Positions 50,645 to 59,948 of a stretch of 64,000 bases of DNA are shown piece by piece. The stretch covers positions 220,820 through 284,819 of the forward strand of contig NZ_JAEMHM010000008.1 of the NCBI RefSeq assembly GCF_016458275.1, given 5' to 3'. Position 1 is the first letter of the stretch. Each line of letters begins with the position of its first letter. The stretch comes from Geomesophilobacter sediminis. GTDB lineage: Bacteria > Desulfobacterota > Desulfuromonadia > Geobacterales > Geobacteraceae. The notes beneath the pieces are model-generated. The model did not search any database and had not been told where the DNA came from. It saw only the letters and a program-made list of their open reading frames with translations. The position numbers and the translations under genes are program-made.

Positions 50645-51735
50645 CGACCACGGCTGGGTTACCGCAGGGCTTCACCTGGGAGAGCGACAGCGTCGGGCCG
50701 CAGCAGTGGTCGGCGATCCTGCGCCCTTTTGCCGATGCGAACCTGTACCAGACCTGGGAATACGGCGCGGTGCGCTGGGGGGCGCCCAGGCTGAGCCACC
50801 TGCTATTGAAGCGCGACGGCGGGGTGGTCGCCTGCGCGCAGCTTGCCATCTTCCGGGCCCCGGTCAGCTCCGCCGGCATCGCCTATCTGCGCTGGGGGCC
50901 CCTGCTCCGGCTCGCCGGCGCCGCCGGGGTCGGTACCGCACGGGCCATGGCCGGGGCGCTCCGGGAGGAGTACGCGGTCAGGCGGCGCCTGCTCCTCAGG
51001 GTCGTCCCCCATCCGCTGTACGAGGAAAACCGCTCTCCGGAGCGCCTGGACCGCACCTACCGGGGGAGCGGCTTCGCCTGGGTCGGGGGGGGACACTCCT
51101 ACCGCACCCTCCTGGTGGACCTCTCGCCTTCGCTGGAGGAGCTGCGCCGGCGGCTGGCCCAGAAGTGGCGCTGCGACCTGAACCGGGCCGAGCGCAACGG
51201 CCTGACGGTGACCGGGGGGACCTCGCTCGAGCTCTACGACCGGTTCGCCGCGATCTACCGGGAGATGTGCGCCCGCAAGCGCTTTGCCACCTCGATGGAC
51301 CTCGACGAGTTCCGGGCCCTCCAGCAGGCGCTTCCCGAGGGGGCGAAGCTGCGGATCCTGGTCTGCGAAGAGGGGGGGGAGCCGGCCGCGGCGGCGATCT
51401 TCTCCGCCCTGGGGGAGTGCGGCATCTACCACCTCGGGGCGACGAGCACCCCGGGGCTGAAGACCAAGGGATCGAACCTCCTGCAGTGGCGGACCATCCA
51501 GTGGCTCAAGGAGAACGGGTACCGCTACTACGACCTCGCCGGCATCGACCCCGAGCGCAACCCCGGCGGATACCACTTCAAGGCGGGGCTTGGGGGGGAG
51601 GAGATCTGCTGCCACGGGTACCTGGAGAGCTGCACCTTTTTCGGGAGCCGGCTGGTGGCCGGGGTGGGGGGCCTCCTCCCGGGGTACGCCCGGCTCAAGC
51701 GCGCCGCCGGTCAGCTGCTGCGGGGCCGCGGCTGA
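50641..51735 (+). CDS. FemAB-like acyl/aminoacyl transferase 3 (lipid II:glycine transferase-like)
   Basis: 364 residues, closer to the classical FemX pattern than the other two: LYQTWEYGAVRW, SHLLLKRDGGVVACAQLAIF, LRWGPLL, LVDLSPSLEELRRRLAQKWR, CDLNRAERNGLTVTGGTS (lysine/arginine helix), YREMCARKRFATSMDLDEFR, AIFSALGECGIYHLGATSTP, KGSNLLQWRTIQWLKENGYR, YYDLAGIDPERNPGGYHFKA. The last block (D-L-x-G-(I/T)) is the usual active-site end of the second GNAT domain. It is coupled to the genes on both sides by ATGA-type overlaps. Confidence 0.83.
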   Translation: MTTTAGLPQGFTWESDSVGPQQWSAILRPFADANLYQTWEYGAVRWGAPRLSHLLLKRDGGVVACAQLAIFRAPVSSAGIAYLRWGPLLRLAGAAGVGTARAMAGALREEYAVRRRLLLRVVPHPLYEENRSPERLDRTYRGSGFAWVGGGHSYRTLLVDLSPSLEELRRRLAQKWRCDLNRAERNGLTVTGGTSLELYDRFAAIYREMCARKRFATSMDLDEFRALQQALPEGAKLRILVCEEGGEPAAAAIFSALGECGIYHLGATSTPGLKTKGSNLLQWRTIQWLKENGYRYYDLAGIDPERNPGGYHFKAGLGGEEICCHGYLESCTFFGSRLVAGVGGLLPGYARLKRAAGQLLRGRG

Positions 51736-52625
51736 TGGACAGTCGGAGAGCCCATGCCATGTACGCGCTGATCACCCCGGCCTATAACGAGGAGCGGTAC
51801 CTGGAAAAGACCGTGGCCTCGGTGCTGGCCCAGACCATCCTCCCGCTGCGCTGGGTGATCGTGAGCGACGGCTCCACGGACCGCACCGATGCCATCGCCC
51901 AAAGCTGCGCCCGGGAGCACCCGTTCATCCGCTTCCTGCGCCGGCCGAAAGGGGGGGGCGGGGGCGACTTCGCCGCGAAGGTTCGCGCCTTTGGGGCGGG
52001 GTATGACCTGCTGCGGGGGGTGCCGTACCAGTTCCTGGGCAACCTCGACGCCGACGTCTCCTTCGAGCCGGAGTACTTCGAGAGCATCCTCGAGGAGTAC
52101 CGCCGCTCTCCCGGGCTCGGGATCGCCAGCGGCCGGATCTGGGAAGAGCAGGACGGCGAGCTCCGCCCGCTCCCCTTCGACGACACCCGGTACGTCTCCG
52201 GGCGGGTGCAGCTCTTTCGCCGGGAGTGTTTCGAGGCGATCGGCGGGTATCGGCCGGCGCCCCTGGGAGGGGAGGACACCATCGCGGCGGTGATGGCGCG
52301 GATGCTGGGGTGGGAGTGCGCCACCTTCGACCACCTCGCCGTGCTGCACCACAAAAAGGGGAGCGTCGCACGCGGCGCCCTCAAGGAGAGCTTCCGGGAC
52401 GGCGCCAAGGACTACGGGCTCGGGAGTCATCCGCTGTTCCAGCTTCTGAAGGGGGTGCGCCGCATCACCCAGAAACCGTACCTGGTCGCCTCGGGGGTAA
52501 GAACCGCGGGATTTTTCTGGCAGTACTGCCTGAAGCCGCCACGGCCGGTCGACGACGACTTCGTCACGTTTTTCCGGTCCGAACAGTGGGAGAAAGTCCG
52601 GTCGCGTTTGCCAGCGCTGTTTTGA
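51735..52625 (+). CDS. Glycosyltransferase family 2
   Basis: 296 residues, GT-A fold. YALITPAYNEERYLEKTVAS and LRWVIVSDGSTDRTDAIAQS give the nucleotide-binding part, FLGNLDADVSF the DxD motif (~110), and VSGRVQLFRRECFEAIGGYR and PLGGEDTIAAVMARMLGWEC the acceptor-side ED motif. An inverting transferase for the repeat unit. ATG 51735 overlaps the previous stop; ATG 51759 (MYALITPAYNEE) is a possible alternative without N-terminal extension. Confidence 0.9.
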   Translation: MDSRRAHAMYALITPAYNEERYLEKTVASVLAQTILPLRWVIVSDGSTDRTDAIAQSCAREHPFIRFLRRPKGGGGGDFAAKVRAFGAGYDLLRGVPYQFLGNLDADVSFEPEYFESILEEYRRSPGLGIASGRIWEEQDGELRPLPFDDTRYVSGRVQLFRRECFEAIGGYRPAPLGGEDTIAAVMARMLGWECATFDHLAVLHHKKGSVARGALKESFRDGAKDYGLGSHPLFQLLKGVRRITQKPYLVASGVRTAGFFWQYCLKPPRPVDDDFVTFFRSEQWEKVRSRLPALF

Positions 52626-52653
52626 GCCGGCCCGGCCGGGGAGGTGGTCCACG

Positions 52654-54126
52654 ATGTCACGCTCCGCAGGTACCTATTCAGCGGCCGGGGAGAGTTCCCG
52701 GCTCCCCTCCGGATGGCCGGGGACGCTCGCCGCGCTCGTCGTTGCCGCGGGGATCGGGGTCCTGATCGCCGCCGCCCCGCTGCCGGTCGCCCTCTTCGTC
52801 CTCGCCGCGGCGGCCGCCTCGATCGTGGCCCTGCTGCGACCGGAGGTCGCGCTCTACGCGCTGATGGCGGCGGTGATCCTGACCACCGAGACGATCGACG
52901 AGGAGTTCGCGGCGGCCGGAGGCTTTCCCCCGATCCCGGACCTGAAGCTCATGCAGGGGGTCCCCCCCGCCACCGTCGCGGCGCTCTTAGCGCTCGGTGC
53001 GCTCTACTTCGTCCGGCGCTTCGCGTTTCAGGGGCGCCCCTCCGTGGTGCCGCTCAGGTACCTCATCCCCTACGCCCTCCTCTTGGCCCTCGCCCTGGGC
53101 ACCGGGCTCGGCAACGGCGCCGCCCCCGAGGAGGTCAAAAACGACCTGATCCGGTTCGTCTACCCCGCGCTCTGTTTCTACCTCTGCGTCAACCTTCTCG
53201 ACGACGGGAAAAAGATCCGCACCATGCTCTGGGTGCTCTTCGCCGCCTGCGCGCTGCGCTGCACCCTGCTCGACCTCAACTACCTGACCGGCAACGGCCA
53301 GCCCTACGATTTCTCCACCGTGGTCACCCTCGACTCCGGGCTCCTCATGGCGTCGGGCATCATGGTCTCCCTGGTCCTGGCCCTCATCGTGGCGGGAAGG
53401 TGGCCCCGGCCGTTCCCGGTCGTGCTCCTGGCGCTTCTGCCCATGGTCTTCGCGCTCGTCTTCTCCTTCCGTCGGGGGCACTGGGTCGGGCAGATTGCCG
53501 CCGGCCTTCTCCTCTACCTCTGGAGCTTCCGGGACGCAAGAAGAAAGCTCGCCCTCGCCGCGCTCCTTTGCGCCCTGGTCGCCTCGGGAAGCTACCTGGC
53601 CGCGGGGGGGGGTGAGGCTCCCGGGGAAGAACGGCTCACCCTCGCCGCGCGGCTGGGCTCCATCTTCAATCCCTCCCAGCACTCGAACCGGCACCACTTC
53701 GAGGAGTCGGCGGTCACCCTCAAGGACCTCTCGGCGCGGCCGCTTTTGGGGATGGGGCTCGGCGGGACGCACTCCCCGGTCCCCGGGGCCTGGCGCGCCG
53801 AGGACCAGCCGCTGCACGTCGTGCACAACACCTTTCTCTACCTCTGGATGAAACTGGGGCTCGCCGGGATCTCCCTTTTGGTCGTGGGGGGGGGGGTCTA
53901 CCTCAGGCGGGTGCACCGCTTCCTCCGCAGCGCGCCGGCATCGCCTTTGCGGGACCACGTCGTCGGGATCGGCTCCGGGGCCGGGATCTGGCTTTGCATG
54001 TTCGCCACCGGGCCGGTCCCCTGGTACCTGCACCAAAGCTTCCTGGTCGCGCTCTTTGCGGCGCTGTGCCTGAACCTCATGCGCCTGGACCCCTCAGGCT
54101 CGGACGTCCCCGGGAGATGTCGATGA
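52654..54126 (+). CDS. O-antigen ligase/polymerase-like membrane protein (Wzy-like)
   Basis: 490 residues with about 11 membrane segments and a large periplasmic loop between ~300 and 390. The loop and its helix contain the Wzy_C/RfaL-type pattern FSFRRGHWVGQIAAGLLLYL, then RPLLGMGLGGTHSPVPGAWR and HVVHNTFLYLWMKLGLAGIS, with the conserved R, G-x-G and H-N-x-(F/Y). It would polymerise flipped repeat units at the outer face of the inner membrane. Between helices 1 and 2 is a Glu/Asp-rich segment (TIDEEFAAAGGFPPIPDLKL). The start follows GGGGAGG. Confidence 0.85.
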   Translation: MSRSAGTYSAAGESSRLPSGWPGTLAALVVAAGIGVLIAAAPLPVALFVLAAAAASIVALLRPEVALYALMAAVILTTETIDEEFAAAGGFPPIPDLKLMQGVPPATVAALLALGALYFVRRFAFQGRPSVVPLRYLIPYALLLALALGTGLGNGAAPEEVKNDLIRFVYPALCFYLCVNLLDDGKKIRTMLWVLFAACALRCTLLDLNYLTGNGQPYDFSTVVTLDSGLLMASGIMVSLVLALIVAGRWPRPFPVVLLALLPMVFALVFSFRRGHWVGQIAAGLLLYLWSFRDARRKLALAALLCALVASGSYLAAGGGEAPGEERLTLAARLGSIFNPSQHSNRHHFEESAVTLKDLSARPLLGMGLGGTHSPVPGAWRAEDQPLHVVHNTFLYLWMKLGLAGISLLVVGGGVYLRRVHRFLRSAPASPLRDHVVGIGSGAGIWLCMFATGPVPWYLHQSFLVALFAALCLNLMRLDPSGSDVPGRCR

Positions 54127-55667
54127 CGGACCACCGGATCTTCCATAACGCGCTTTTCAACACCGCGAGCTGGGTCGTGGCGGTGCTTCTGAGCCTGGTG
54201 TTTCTCCCCTACATCGTCGGCAGGCTGGGGGCGGACGGCTACGGGGTGCTGGTCCTCGTCCTGTCGGTGATCGGCTATTTCGCCGTCCTCGATCTCAACC
54301 TGGGGGACGCGGTGATCAAGTACGTGGCGCAGTACCACGCCGAGGGGAAGATGGGGAAGGTGAACGAGGTGGTCGGGAGCGTGATGCTCCTCTACCTCGC
54401 CCTGGGCTGCGCCGCGGGGGTTACCGTGCTGCTGTTGTCCGGGGAACTGGTGACGCATCTGCTCGACATCAAGCCCGAGCTCCGGCCGGCGGCCCTTTTC
54501 GCCTTCCGGGTCGGGGGGGCGGGGATCCTGCTCACCATGATCTCCTCGGCCCTGGCGGCGATCCCCAACGGGGTGAACCGCTACGACATCACCAGCAAGG
54601 CGACCATGGCCCTGGGGCTTTTTACCAGCCTCGGCACGGTGGGGCTTCTCTACCTCGGAGCGGGGCTGCGGGGGGTGGTGCTGCTCAACCTGGCGGTTTC
54701 TGTGGCCGGTATCGCCTTTTACGTCGCCATCGGCAAAAGGCTCCTTCCGGGTCTCGCGCTCCGACCGGTCTTGAGCCTCGCCTCGCTGGGGACGGTGCTT
54801 CGCTACGGGCTTTTTTCCCTGATGAGCCGGCTCTCCACCATGCTGCAGTTCCAGGGGGTCCGCCTCGTCGCGGGGGCGGTGCTCGGGGTGGCGTCGGTCA
54901 CCTACTACGTGGTCCCCTTCAACCTGGTATCCCGGGCGATGGCGGTCACCTTCCGGGTCGGCGGCGTCATCTTCCCGGTGATCAGCGCGCTGCAGGGAAA
55001 GCGCGACTTCGATTCGGTCGCCCGGCTCTACCTCAAGGCTTCCCGGCTGATCTTCGCCATCTCCACGGCGCTCTGCCTCCCCCTTTTCCTCTTCGGGGGG
55101 CGTTTCCTCGCCCTGTGGATGGGGGAGTCCTTCCGGGCGCAGACCGGCTCGGTCCTGCTGCTGTTGACCGCGTCGCTGTATATCGACACCTGCACCAACA
55201 TCCCCTCCAACGTGCTGAACGGGCTGGGGATGCCGAAGGTCTGCGGCTTTTTCGCGATGGCCAACGCGGGGATCAACCTCGCGCTGGTCTATCCGCTCAG
55301 CCGGTGGCTGAACATCGACGGGATCGCGCTCGCCTTTTTGGCCGGGCACGTCCTGGTCGCTCCCGCCTTCGTGGCCTACGTCACCAAGCGGGTGCTCAAC
55401 CTCTCCTTGGTGCGGCTTTTCCAGGAGGTCTACCTGCTGCCGGCGGCGGCGGGTCTGGTCACGGCGCTGCCGTTCCTTTTCCTGCTCCGGCTCCCCTTCA
55501 CCGGGGTGGCGGCCGTGCTCGGTGCGATGCTGGCGACCTCGCTCCTGTACCTGGCCGTATCCTGCGGGATGGGCGTTTTTTCCCGGGAAGAGCGGGCCTT
55601 TGTCGTGCAGTACTTCCGCCCGGGGCGCAAAGAACGCGCCGCCGGCGCGTTGGAGGAGCCACCGTGA
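54123..55667 (+). CDS. Polysaccharide flippase (Wzx-like, MOP superfamily)
   Basis: 514 residues with ~14 membrane helices. It starts FHNALFNTASWVVAVLLSLV, then LPYIVGRLGADGYGVLVLVL, the usual 'R.LG...(Y/F)G' of Wzx helix 1-2, followed by LDLNLGDAVIKYVAQYHAEG and LMSRLSTMLQFQGVRLVAGA. It would flip undecaprenyl-linked repeat units across the inner membrane. ATG 54123 is chosen, as GGGAG lies 6 bases upstream and it overlaps the wzy-like stop (ATGA); ATG 54117 is too close to the ribosome site. Confidence 0.9.
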   Translation: MTDHRIFHNALFNTASWVVAVLLSLVFLPYIVGRLGADGYGVLVLVLSVIGYFAVLDLNLGDAVIKYVAQYHAEGKMGKVNEVVGSVMLLYLALGCAAGVTVLLLSGELVTHLLDIKPELRPAALFAFRVGGAGILLTMISSALAAIPNGVNRYDITSKATMALGLFTSLGTVGLLYLGAGLRGVVLLNLAVSVAGIAFYVAIGKRLLPGLALRPVLSLASLGTVLRYGLFSLMSRLSTMLQFQGVRLVAGAVLGVASVTYYVVPFNLVSRAMAVTFRVGGVIFPVISALQGKRDFDSVARLYLKASRLIFAISTALCLPLFLFGGRFLALWMGESFRAQTGSVLLLLTASLYIDTCTNIPSNVLNGLGMPKVCGFFAMANAGINLALVYPLSRWLNIDGIALAFLAGHVLVAPAFVAYVTKRVLNLSLVRLFQEVYLLPAAAGLVTALPFLFLLRLPFTGVAAVLGAMLATSLLYLAVSCGMGVFSREERAFVVQYFRPGRKERAAGALEEPP

Positions 55668-57028
55668 ACGTCCTTCAGGTGAATTTTTTGGAAGCGACCG
55701 GCGGCGCCGCCCGGATCTCCTACGACCTCTTTCGCGGCTACCGGGAGCGGGGGCACGGCTCGTATCTCGCCGTCGGGAGAAAGCAGAGCGCCGACCCGGA
55801 CGTCTTCGAGATCCCCAACGAGCCGATGCGCAACCGCTGGTCGGGCTTTTGGCGCAGCGGCGAGCGGCGTCTGACCGAGGGGGGGATCCGCCTGCTCCCC
55901 GGCCTGGCGCGGCTTTTGGCCCGCCTCGGCGAGCCGCGGCGCTGGCGGGAGGAGCTGGCCGGTGTCGAGGACTGCCACTTCCCGGGGACGGCCCGGCTCC
56001 TCGACCTCCCCTCCCGGCGCCCCGACCTGCTCCACCTCCACGTGCTGCATGGCGGCTATTTCGACCTGCGCCTGCTGCCGGAGCTTTCCGCCGCGCTCCC
56101 GACCGTGGTCACCCTCCACGACGAGTGGCTGATGACCGGGCACTGCGCCTGCACCCTCGGCTGCGAGCGCTGGCGGACCGGGTGCGGCGCCTGTCCTGAC
56201 CTTGCCAGCTATCCGCCGGTAAAGAGGGATGCGACTGCCTACAACTGGCAGCGCAAACGGATGCTCTACCGGGACAGCCGGCTTTACCTCGCCACCCCCT
56301 CCCGCTGGCTCATGGACCGGGTGTACCGCTCCATGCTGCGGCCGGCCCTGGCGGAGGCGCGGGTCATCCCCAACGGGGTCGACCTGTCGGTGTTCTCTCC
56401 CGGTGACCGGGGCGCCGCCCGCCGGGAGGTGGGGGTGGACGAGGGGGCGTGGGTGGCCCTTTTCGTCGGCCACGGGGTGGTCAAAAACCGCTTCAAGGAT
56501 TTCGACACCCTGCTGAACGCCGTGAGCTCGCTTCCCGGAGGGACCGGGGGGCGCCGGCCGCTGCTGATCTGCCTCGGCGAAGAGGGGGAGACCCGGGTCG
56601 CCGGGGGGGCGGAGATCCGGTTCGTCGGTTACCAGGGGGACCCGCACCGGGTGGCCCGGTTCTACCGTGCCGCCGACGTCTACCTCCACGCCGCCCATGC
56701 GGACACCTTTCCGACCACCGTGCTGGAGGCCCTGGCCTGCGGGACCCCGGTGATCGCCACCGCCGTCGGCGGCATCCCCGAGCAGATCGACGAGGGGGAG
56801 TCCGGCTTCCTGGTCCCCCCCGGCGACCCCGGGGCCATGGCGGAGCGGATCCGGCAACTGCAGGGGAACCCGGCGCTCAGGTGCCGGATGGGAGAGTACG
56901 CCGCGGCCGCCGCCCGCCGCCGCTTTTCCCTTACGCGGATGGTCGACGACTATATCGACTGGTACCAGATGATTCACCTGCGCCGGTACGGGGGGGACCT
57001 TCCCTCCGCCTCCGTCGCATCGGGGTGA
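55664..57028 (+). CDS. Glycosyltransferase family 4
   Basis: 454 residues from GTG 55664, which overlaps the flippase stop (GTGA). GT-B fold: NFLEATGGAARISYDLFRGY at the acceptor side, PDLLHLHVLHGGYFDLRLLP, VVTLHDEWLMTGHCACTLGC with a Cys cluster (C-x-C-x3-C ... TGCGACPDL), ARVIPNGVDLSVFSPGDR, VALFVGHGVVKNRFKDFDTL, and TFPTTVLEALACGTPVIATA as the donor-binding motif. The Cys cluster between the domains is typical of a subset of exopolysaccharide GT4 enzymes and may bind zinc. Confidence 0.9.
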   Translation: MNVLQVNFLEATGGAARISYDLFRGYRERGHGSYLAVGRKQSADPDVFEIPNEPMRNRWSGFWRSGERRLTEGGIRLLPGLARLLARLGEPRRWREELAGVEDCHFPGTARLLDLPSRRPDLLHLHVLHGGYFDLRLLPELSAALPTVVTLHDEWLMTGHCACTLGCERWRTGCGACPDLASYPPVKRDATAYNWQRKRMLYRDSRLYLATPSRWLMDRVYRSMLRPALAEARVIPNGVDLSVFSPGDRGAARREVGVDEGAWVALFVGHGVVKNRFKDFDTLLNAVSSLPGGTGGRRPLLICLGEEGETRVAGGAEIRFVGYQGDPHRVARFYRAADVYLHAAHADTFPTTVLEALACGTPVIATAVGGIPEQIDEGESGFLVPPGDPGAMAERIRQLQGNPALRCRMGEYAAAAARRRFSLTRMVDDYIDWYQMIHLRRYGGDLPSASVASG

Positions 57029-57048
57029 CAAAAGGGAGGGCTACCACT

Positions 57049-58026
57049 ATGAAAACGGCACTGGTCTGTGGAGCTGGTGGGTTTATCGGAAGCCATATGG
57101 TGCAGCGGCTCAAATCGGAAGGGTACTGGGTGATGGGGGTCGACCTCAAGTTCCCGGAATACTCGGAAACCGCCGCCGACGAGTTCGTCCTGGGGGACCT
57201 GCGGGAATTTCCCCTCTGCCAGCGGGTGGTCGACCGCCGTTTCGACGCGGTCTACCAGTTCGCCGCCGACATGGGGGGGGCCGGGTTCATCTTCACCGGC
57301 GACCACGACGCGGCGATCATGCACAACTCCGCCACCATCAACCTCAACATGGTCGAGGCCTGCCGGAGGCGGAACATCAAGAAGATCTTCTATTCCTCCT
57401 CGGCCTGCATCTATCCCGAGCACAACCAGCTCGACCCGGACAATCCCAACTGCGAGGAAAAAAGCGCCTACCCGGCCGCTCCGGACAGCGAATACGGCTG
57501 GGAAAAGCTCTTCAGCGAGCGCCTCTACCTGGCCTACGGCCGAAACCACGGGATGGAGGTCCGCATCGCCCGCTTCCACAACGTCTTCGGCCCGGAGGGG
57601 ACCTGGGACGGGGGGAGGGAAAAGGCGCCGGCCGCCATCTGCCGCAAGGTCGCCCTCAGCCGGGACGACAGCGTGATCGAGATCTGGGGGGACGGCCAGC
57701 AGACCCGCTCCTTTCTCTACATCGACGAATGCCTGGAGGGGATCTCGCGGCTGATGCGCTCTAATTGGACGGGACCGGTGAACATCGGCTCCGACGAGAT
57801 GGTGAGCATCAACGATCTGGTCGCGATGGTGGCGAAGATCGCCGGGAAGCACCTCGGCATCAAACACATCCCGGGTCCGCTCGGGGTCCGGGGGCGCAAC
57901 TCGGACAACCGGCTCATCTACGAAAAGCTCCACTGGCGCCCGTCGCAGCCGCTGGCCGCGGGCCTGGAGACGACCTATGCCTGGATCAGCCAGCAGGTCC
58001 GGGAATCGGGAAGGATGGCGCCATGA
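57049..58026 (+). CDS. GDP-mannose 3,5-epimerase-like SDR
   Basis: 325 residues. The NAD motif is GAGGFIGS (8-15). Active-site residues match plant GDP-mannose 3,5-epimerase: the acid/base Cys in SSACIYPE (Cys120), Tyr149 and Lys153 of YGWEK, and the block GTWDGGREKAPAAICRK with its lysine (192). GDP-mannose would be converted to GDP-L-galactose and GDP-L-gulose. The extended-SDR C-terminal blocks GDGQQTRSFLYIDECLEGI and GPVNIGSDEMVSINDLV are present. It suggests that L-galactose or L-gulose occurs in the polymer. ATG 57049 follows GGGAGGG. Confidence 0.87.
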   Translation: MKTALVCGAGGFIGSHMVQRLKSEGYWVMGVDLKFPEYSETAADEFVLGDLREFPLCQRVVDRRFDAVYQFAADMGGAGFIFTGDHDAAIMHNSATINLNMVEACRRRNIKKIFYSSSACIYPEHNQLDPDNPNCEEKSAYPAAPDSEYGWEKLFSERLYLAYGRNHGMEVRIARFHNVFGPEGTWDGGREKAPAAICRKVALSRDDSVIEIWGDGQQTRSFLYIDECLEGISRLMRSNWTGPVNIGSDEMVSINDLVAMVAKIAGKHLGIKHIPGPLGVRGRNSDNRLIYEKLHWRPSQPLAAGLETTYAWISQQVRESGRMAP

Positions 58027-58880
58027 GAGAGCGCCCCCGCATCTCCATCGTCACCCCCTGCTACCAGGCGGAGCACTCGATCCGGGAGACCGTGGCGTCG
58101 GTCCTGGAGCAGACGGCGATCCTTTCCGGGCGCGCCGAGCTCGAATACCTGATCCGGGACGGGGGATCGACGGACCGGACCGTCCCGATCATCGAGTCCT
58201 TCGGCTCTAAGCGGATCACCATCATCTCCGAGCCGGACCGCGGGATGTACGATGCCCTCGCCAAGGGGCTGCGGCAGGCTACCGGCGACATCGTCGCCTA
58301 CCTGAACGCCGGGGATTACTACCACAAGTGCGCCTTCGACATCGTGCTGGACATCTTCCGGAACAAGCAGGTGAAGTGGCTGACCGGCTACCAGACCCTC
58401 TACAACGCGAGCTCGCAGGTGGTCGGCTTCCGGATCCCCTTCCGCTACCGTCGGCGCCTGTTCGCCCGGGGGCTGTACGGTCCCCGCCTGGGGTTTGTCC
58501 AGCAGGAATCGACCTTCTGGGCCAAGGAGCTTCTCGATGCGGTCGATTTCGATTCCCTGCGCCGTTTCCGGAACTCCGGCGACTTCTACCTCTGGCACCA
58601 GTTCGCGCAAAAGGCCGACCTGCACATCGTCGCGGCGTACCTGGGGGGCTTCAAGGTCCATCCCGATTCGCTCACCCAGAAGGGAGCGCAGGAAGCGGGG
58701 GGGGCGCCCGCGGCCAACAATATCAAGGAGATCCGGGAGCTGGCCCAGCGCCCGGGGCTGCCGGATTACCTCGTGTGCGCCTTCGACCGCCTGGTCGGCG
58801 CGCTGCCGTTGCGGGTGAAAAAAAGCCTCAACCCCGACCAGCTCTTCGTCTGGGACAAGGACCGGGAAGAGTGGGTGTGA
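58023..58880 (+). CDS. Glycosyltransferase family 2
   Basis: 285 residues, overlapping the epimerase stop (ATGA). Motifs are ISIVTPCYQAEHSIRETVAS, LEYLIRDGGSTDRTVPIIES, ISEPDRGMYDALAKGLRQAT, GDIVAYLNAGDYY (metal-type D in place of DxD), and GFVQQESTFWAKELL with a Q-Q-E-x-F/(H-Q) acceptor motif. It belongs to the 'SEPD.G(I/M)YDA..KG' subset, as does the gene at 59949, so the two are paralogues. Confidence 0.9.
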   Translation: MRERPRISIVTPCYQAEHSIRETVASVLEQTAILSGRAELEYLIRDGGSTDRTVPIIESFGSKRITIISEPDRGMYDALAKGLRQATGDIVAYLNAGDYYHKCAFDIVLDIFRNKQVKWLTGYQTLYNASSQVVGFRIPFRYRRRLFARGLYGPRLGFVQQESTFWAKELLDAVDFDSLRRFRNSGDFYLWHQFAQKADLHIVAAYLGGFKVHPDSLTQKGAQEAGGAPAANNIKEIRELAQRPGLPDYLVCAFDRLVGALPLRVKKSLNPDQLFVWDKDREEWV

Positions 58881-58969
58881 TTTCGGCGAAATGCCACCAA
58901 GCACCCGGGGGGACGGCGGGCCGGTAGCGGTTGCGGCCCGCAGCCCGATTCCGGCAGGGAGCAAGCCCT

Positions 58970-59911
58970 ATGAGCGCCATGATCGGTAAAGCATGCCGGG
59001 CCCTGATGCGGCAGCTGAAATCTTCCGGCTGGGCCGGGAATCTGGTAACCCGCGGGTTCCAGGCCTGGTACGAGATCCCCGTGGCCCCGACCCATTACTA
59101 CAGCCCGTTGCCGGATGTGGCGGCGCTGCGGGAGAAGATGCCCCGCTGGTACCGGGAAAGCGATCTGGGCGGCGTGGAGCTGGCGGTGGAAGAGCAGTTG
59201 GGCGTCCTGGAAGCCCTGCGCCCCTACCGGGAGGAATGCCGGGACCTGCCGGATTTCGAGGCGGTCACCGCGGCCGGTTACGGCCCGGGCTACGGCGAGG
59301 TGGAGGCCTCTTTGCTGCACTGCATGATCCGCCATCTCAAGCCGGGGCAGGTGATCGAGATCGGCTCCGGGGTGTCGACCTGCTATGCCTTGGAGGCGCT
59401 GCGCCGAAACCGGTCCGAGGGTGGGAAGGAGTTCTCCCTGAGCTGCATCGAGCCTTACCCGAGCGCCAAGTTCCGCGAACTCGCCGGAGCCGGCCGCCTC
59501 GAGCTGCATGCGCAGGAGGTCCAGGACGTCGAGCTTTCCTGTTTCGACCGCTTGGGACCGGACGATCTTCTGTTCATCGACTCGAGCCATGTCTGCAAGC
59601 TGGACAGCGACATCAACCACATCTACCTCGAAATCCTCCCCCGCCTGGCCAAGGGGGTGGTGATCCACATCCACGACATCCCGTTTCCCTATGCGACCTG
59701 TCATCCGGAACACCCCGCCTTCGCGGTCTCCATGTTGTGGAACGAGGCGGCGCTGGTGCGGGCGCTCTTGATGTACAGCCACGCGTTTCGCATCGTCATG
59801 TGCCAGAGCTATCTGCACTACAAGTTCCCCGAGGCGATCCAGGGGGTCGTGGAGCGGTACGATCCCTCCCGGCACTTCCCCACCTCGCTGTGGCTGAGAA
59901 AGGTGGTCTGA
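58970..59911 (+). CDS. Class I SAM-dependent methyltransferase
   Basis: 313 residues. The SAM site is VIEIGSGVSTCYALEAL (~125-141), with LSCIEPYPSAKFREL (acidic loop), ELSCFDRLGPDDLLFIDSSH (motif with the D-SSH pair) and KGVVIHIHDIPFPYATCHPE. The IDSSH...HDI(P/F) pattern matches the Methyltransf_24-like O-methyltransferases found in polysaccharide loci. It would methylate a sugar hydroxyl. Start ATG 58970 follows AGGGAG; the gap of 89 bases to the preceding gene is larger than usual in this operon. Confidence 0.85.
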   Translation: MSAMIGKACRALMRQLKSSGWAGNLVTRGFQAWYEIPVAPTHYYSPLPDVAALREKMPRWYRESDLGGVELAVEEQLGVLEALRPYREECRDLPDFEAVTAAGYGPGYGEVEASLLHCMIRHLKPGQVIEIGSGVSTCYALEALRRNRSEGGKEFSLSCIEPYPSAKFRELAGAGRLELHAQEVQDVELSCFDRLGPDDLLFIDSSHVCKLDSDINHIYLEILPRLAKGVVIHIHDIPFPYATCHPEHPAFAVSMLWNEAALVRALLMYSHAFRIVMCQSYLHYKFPEAIQGVVERYDPSRHFPTSLWLRKVV

Positions 59912-59948
59912 CCGGTCGGGGATAAGGGAAGCAAAGGAGGTGATCCGG

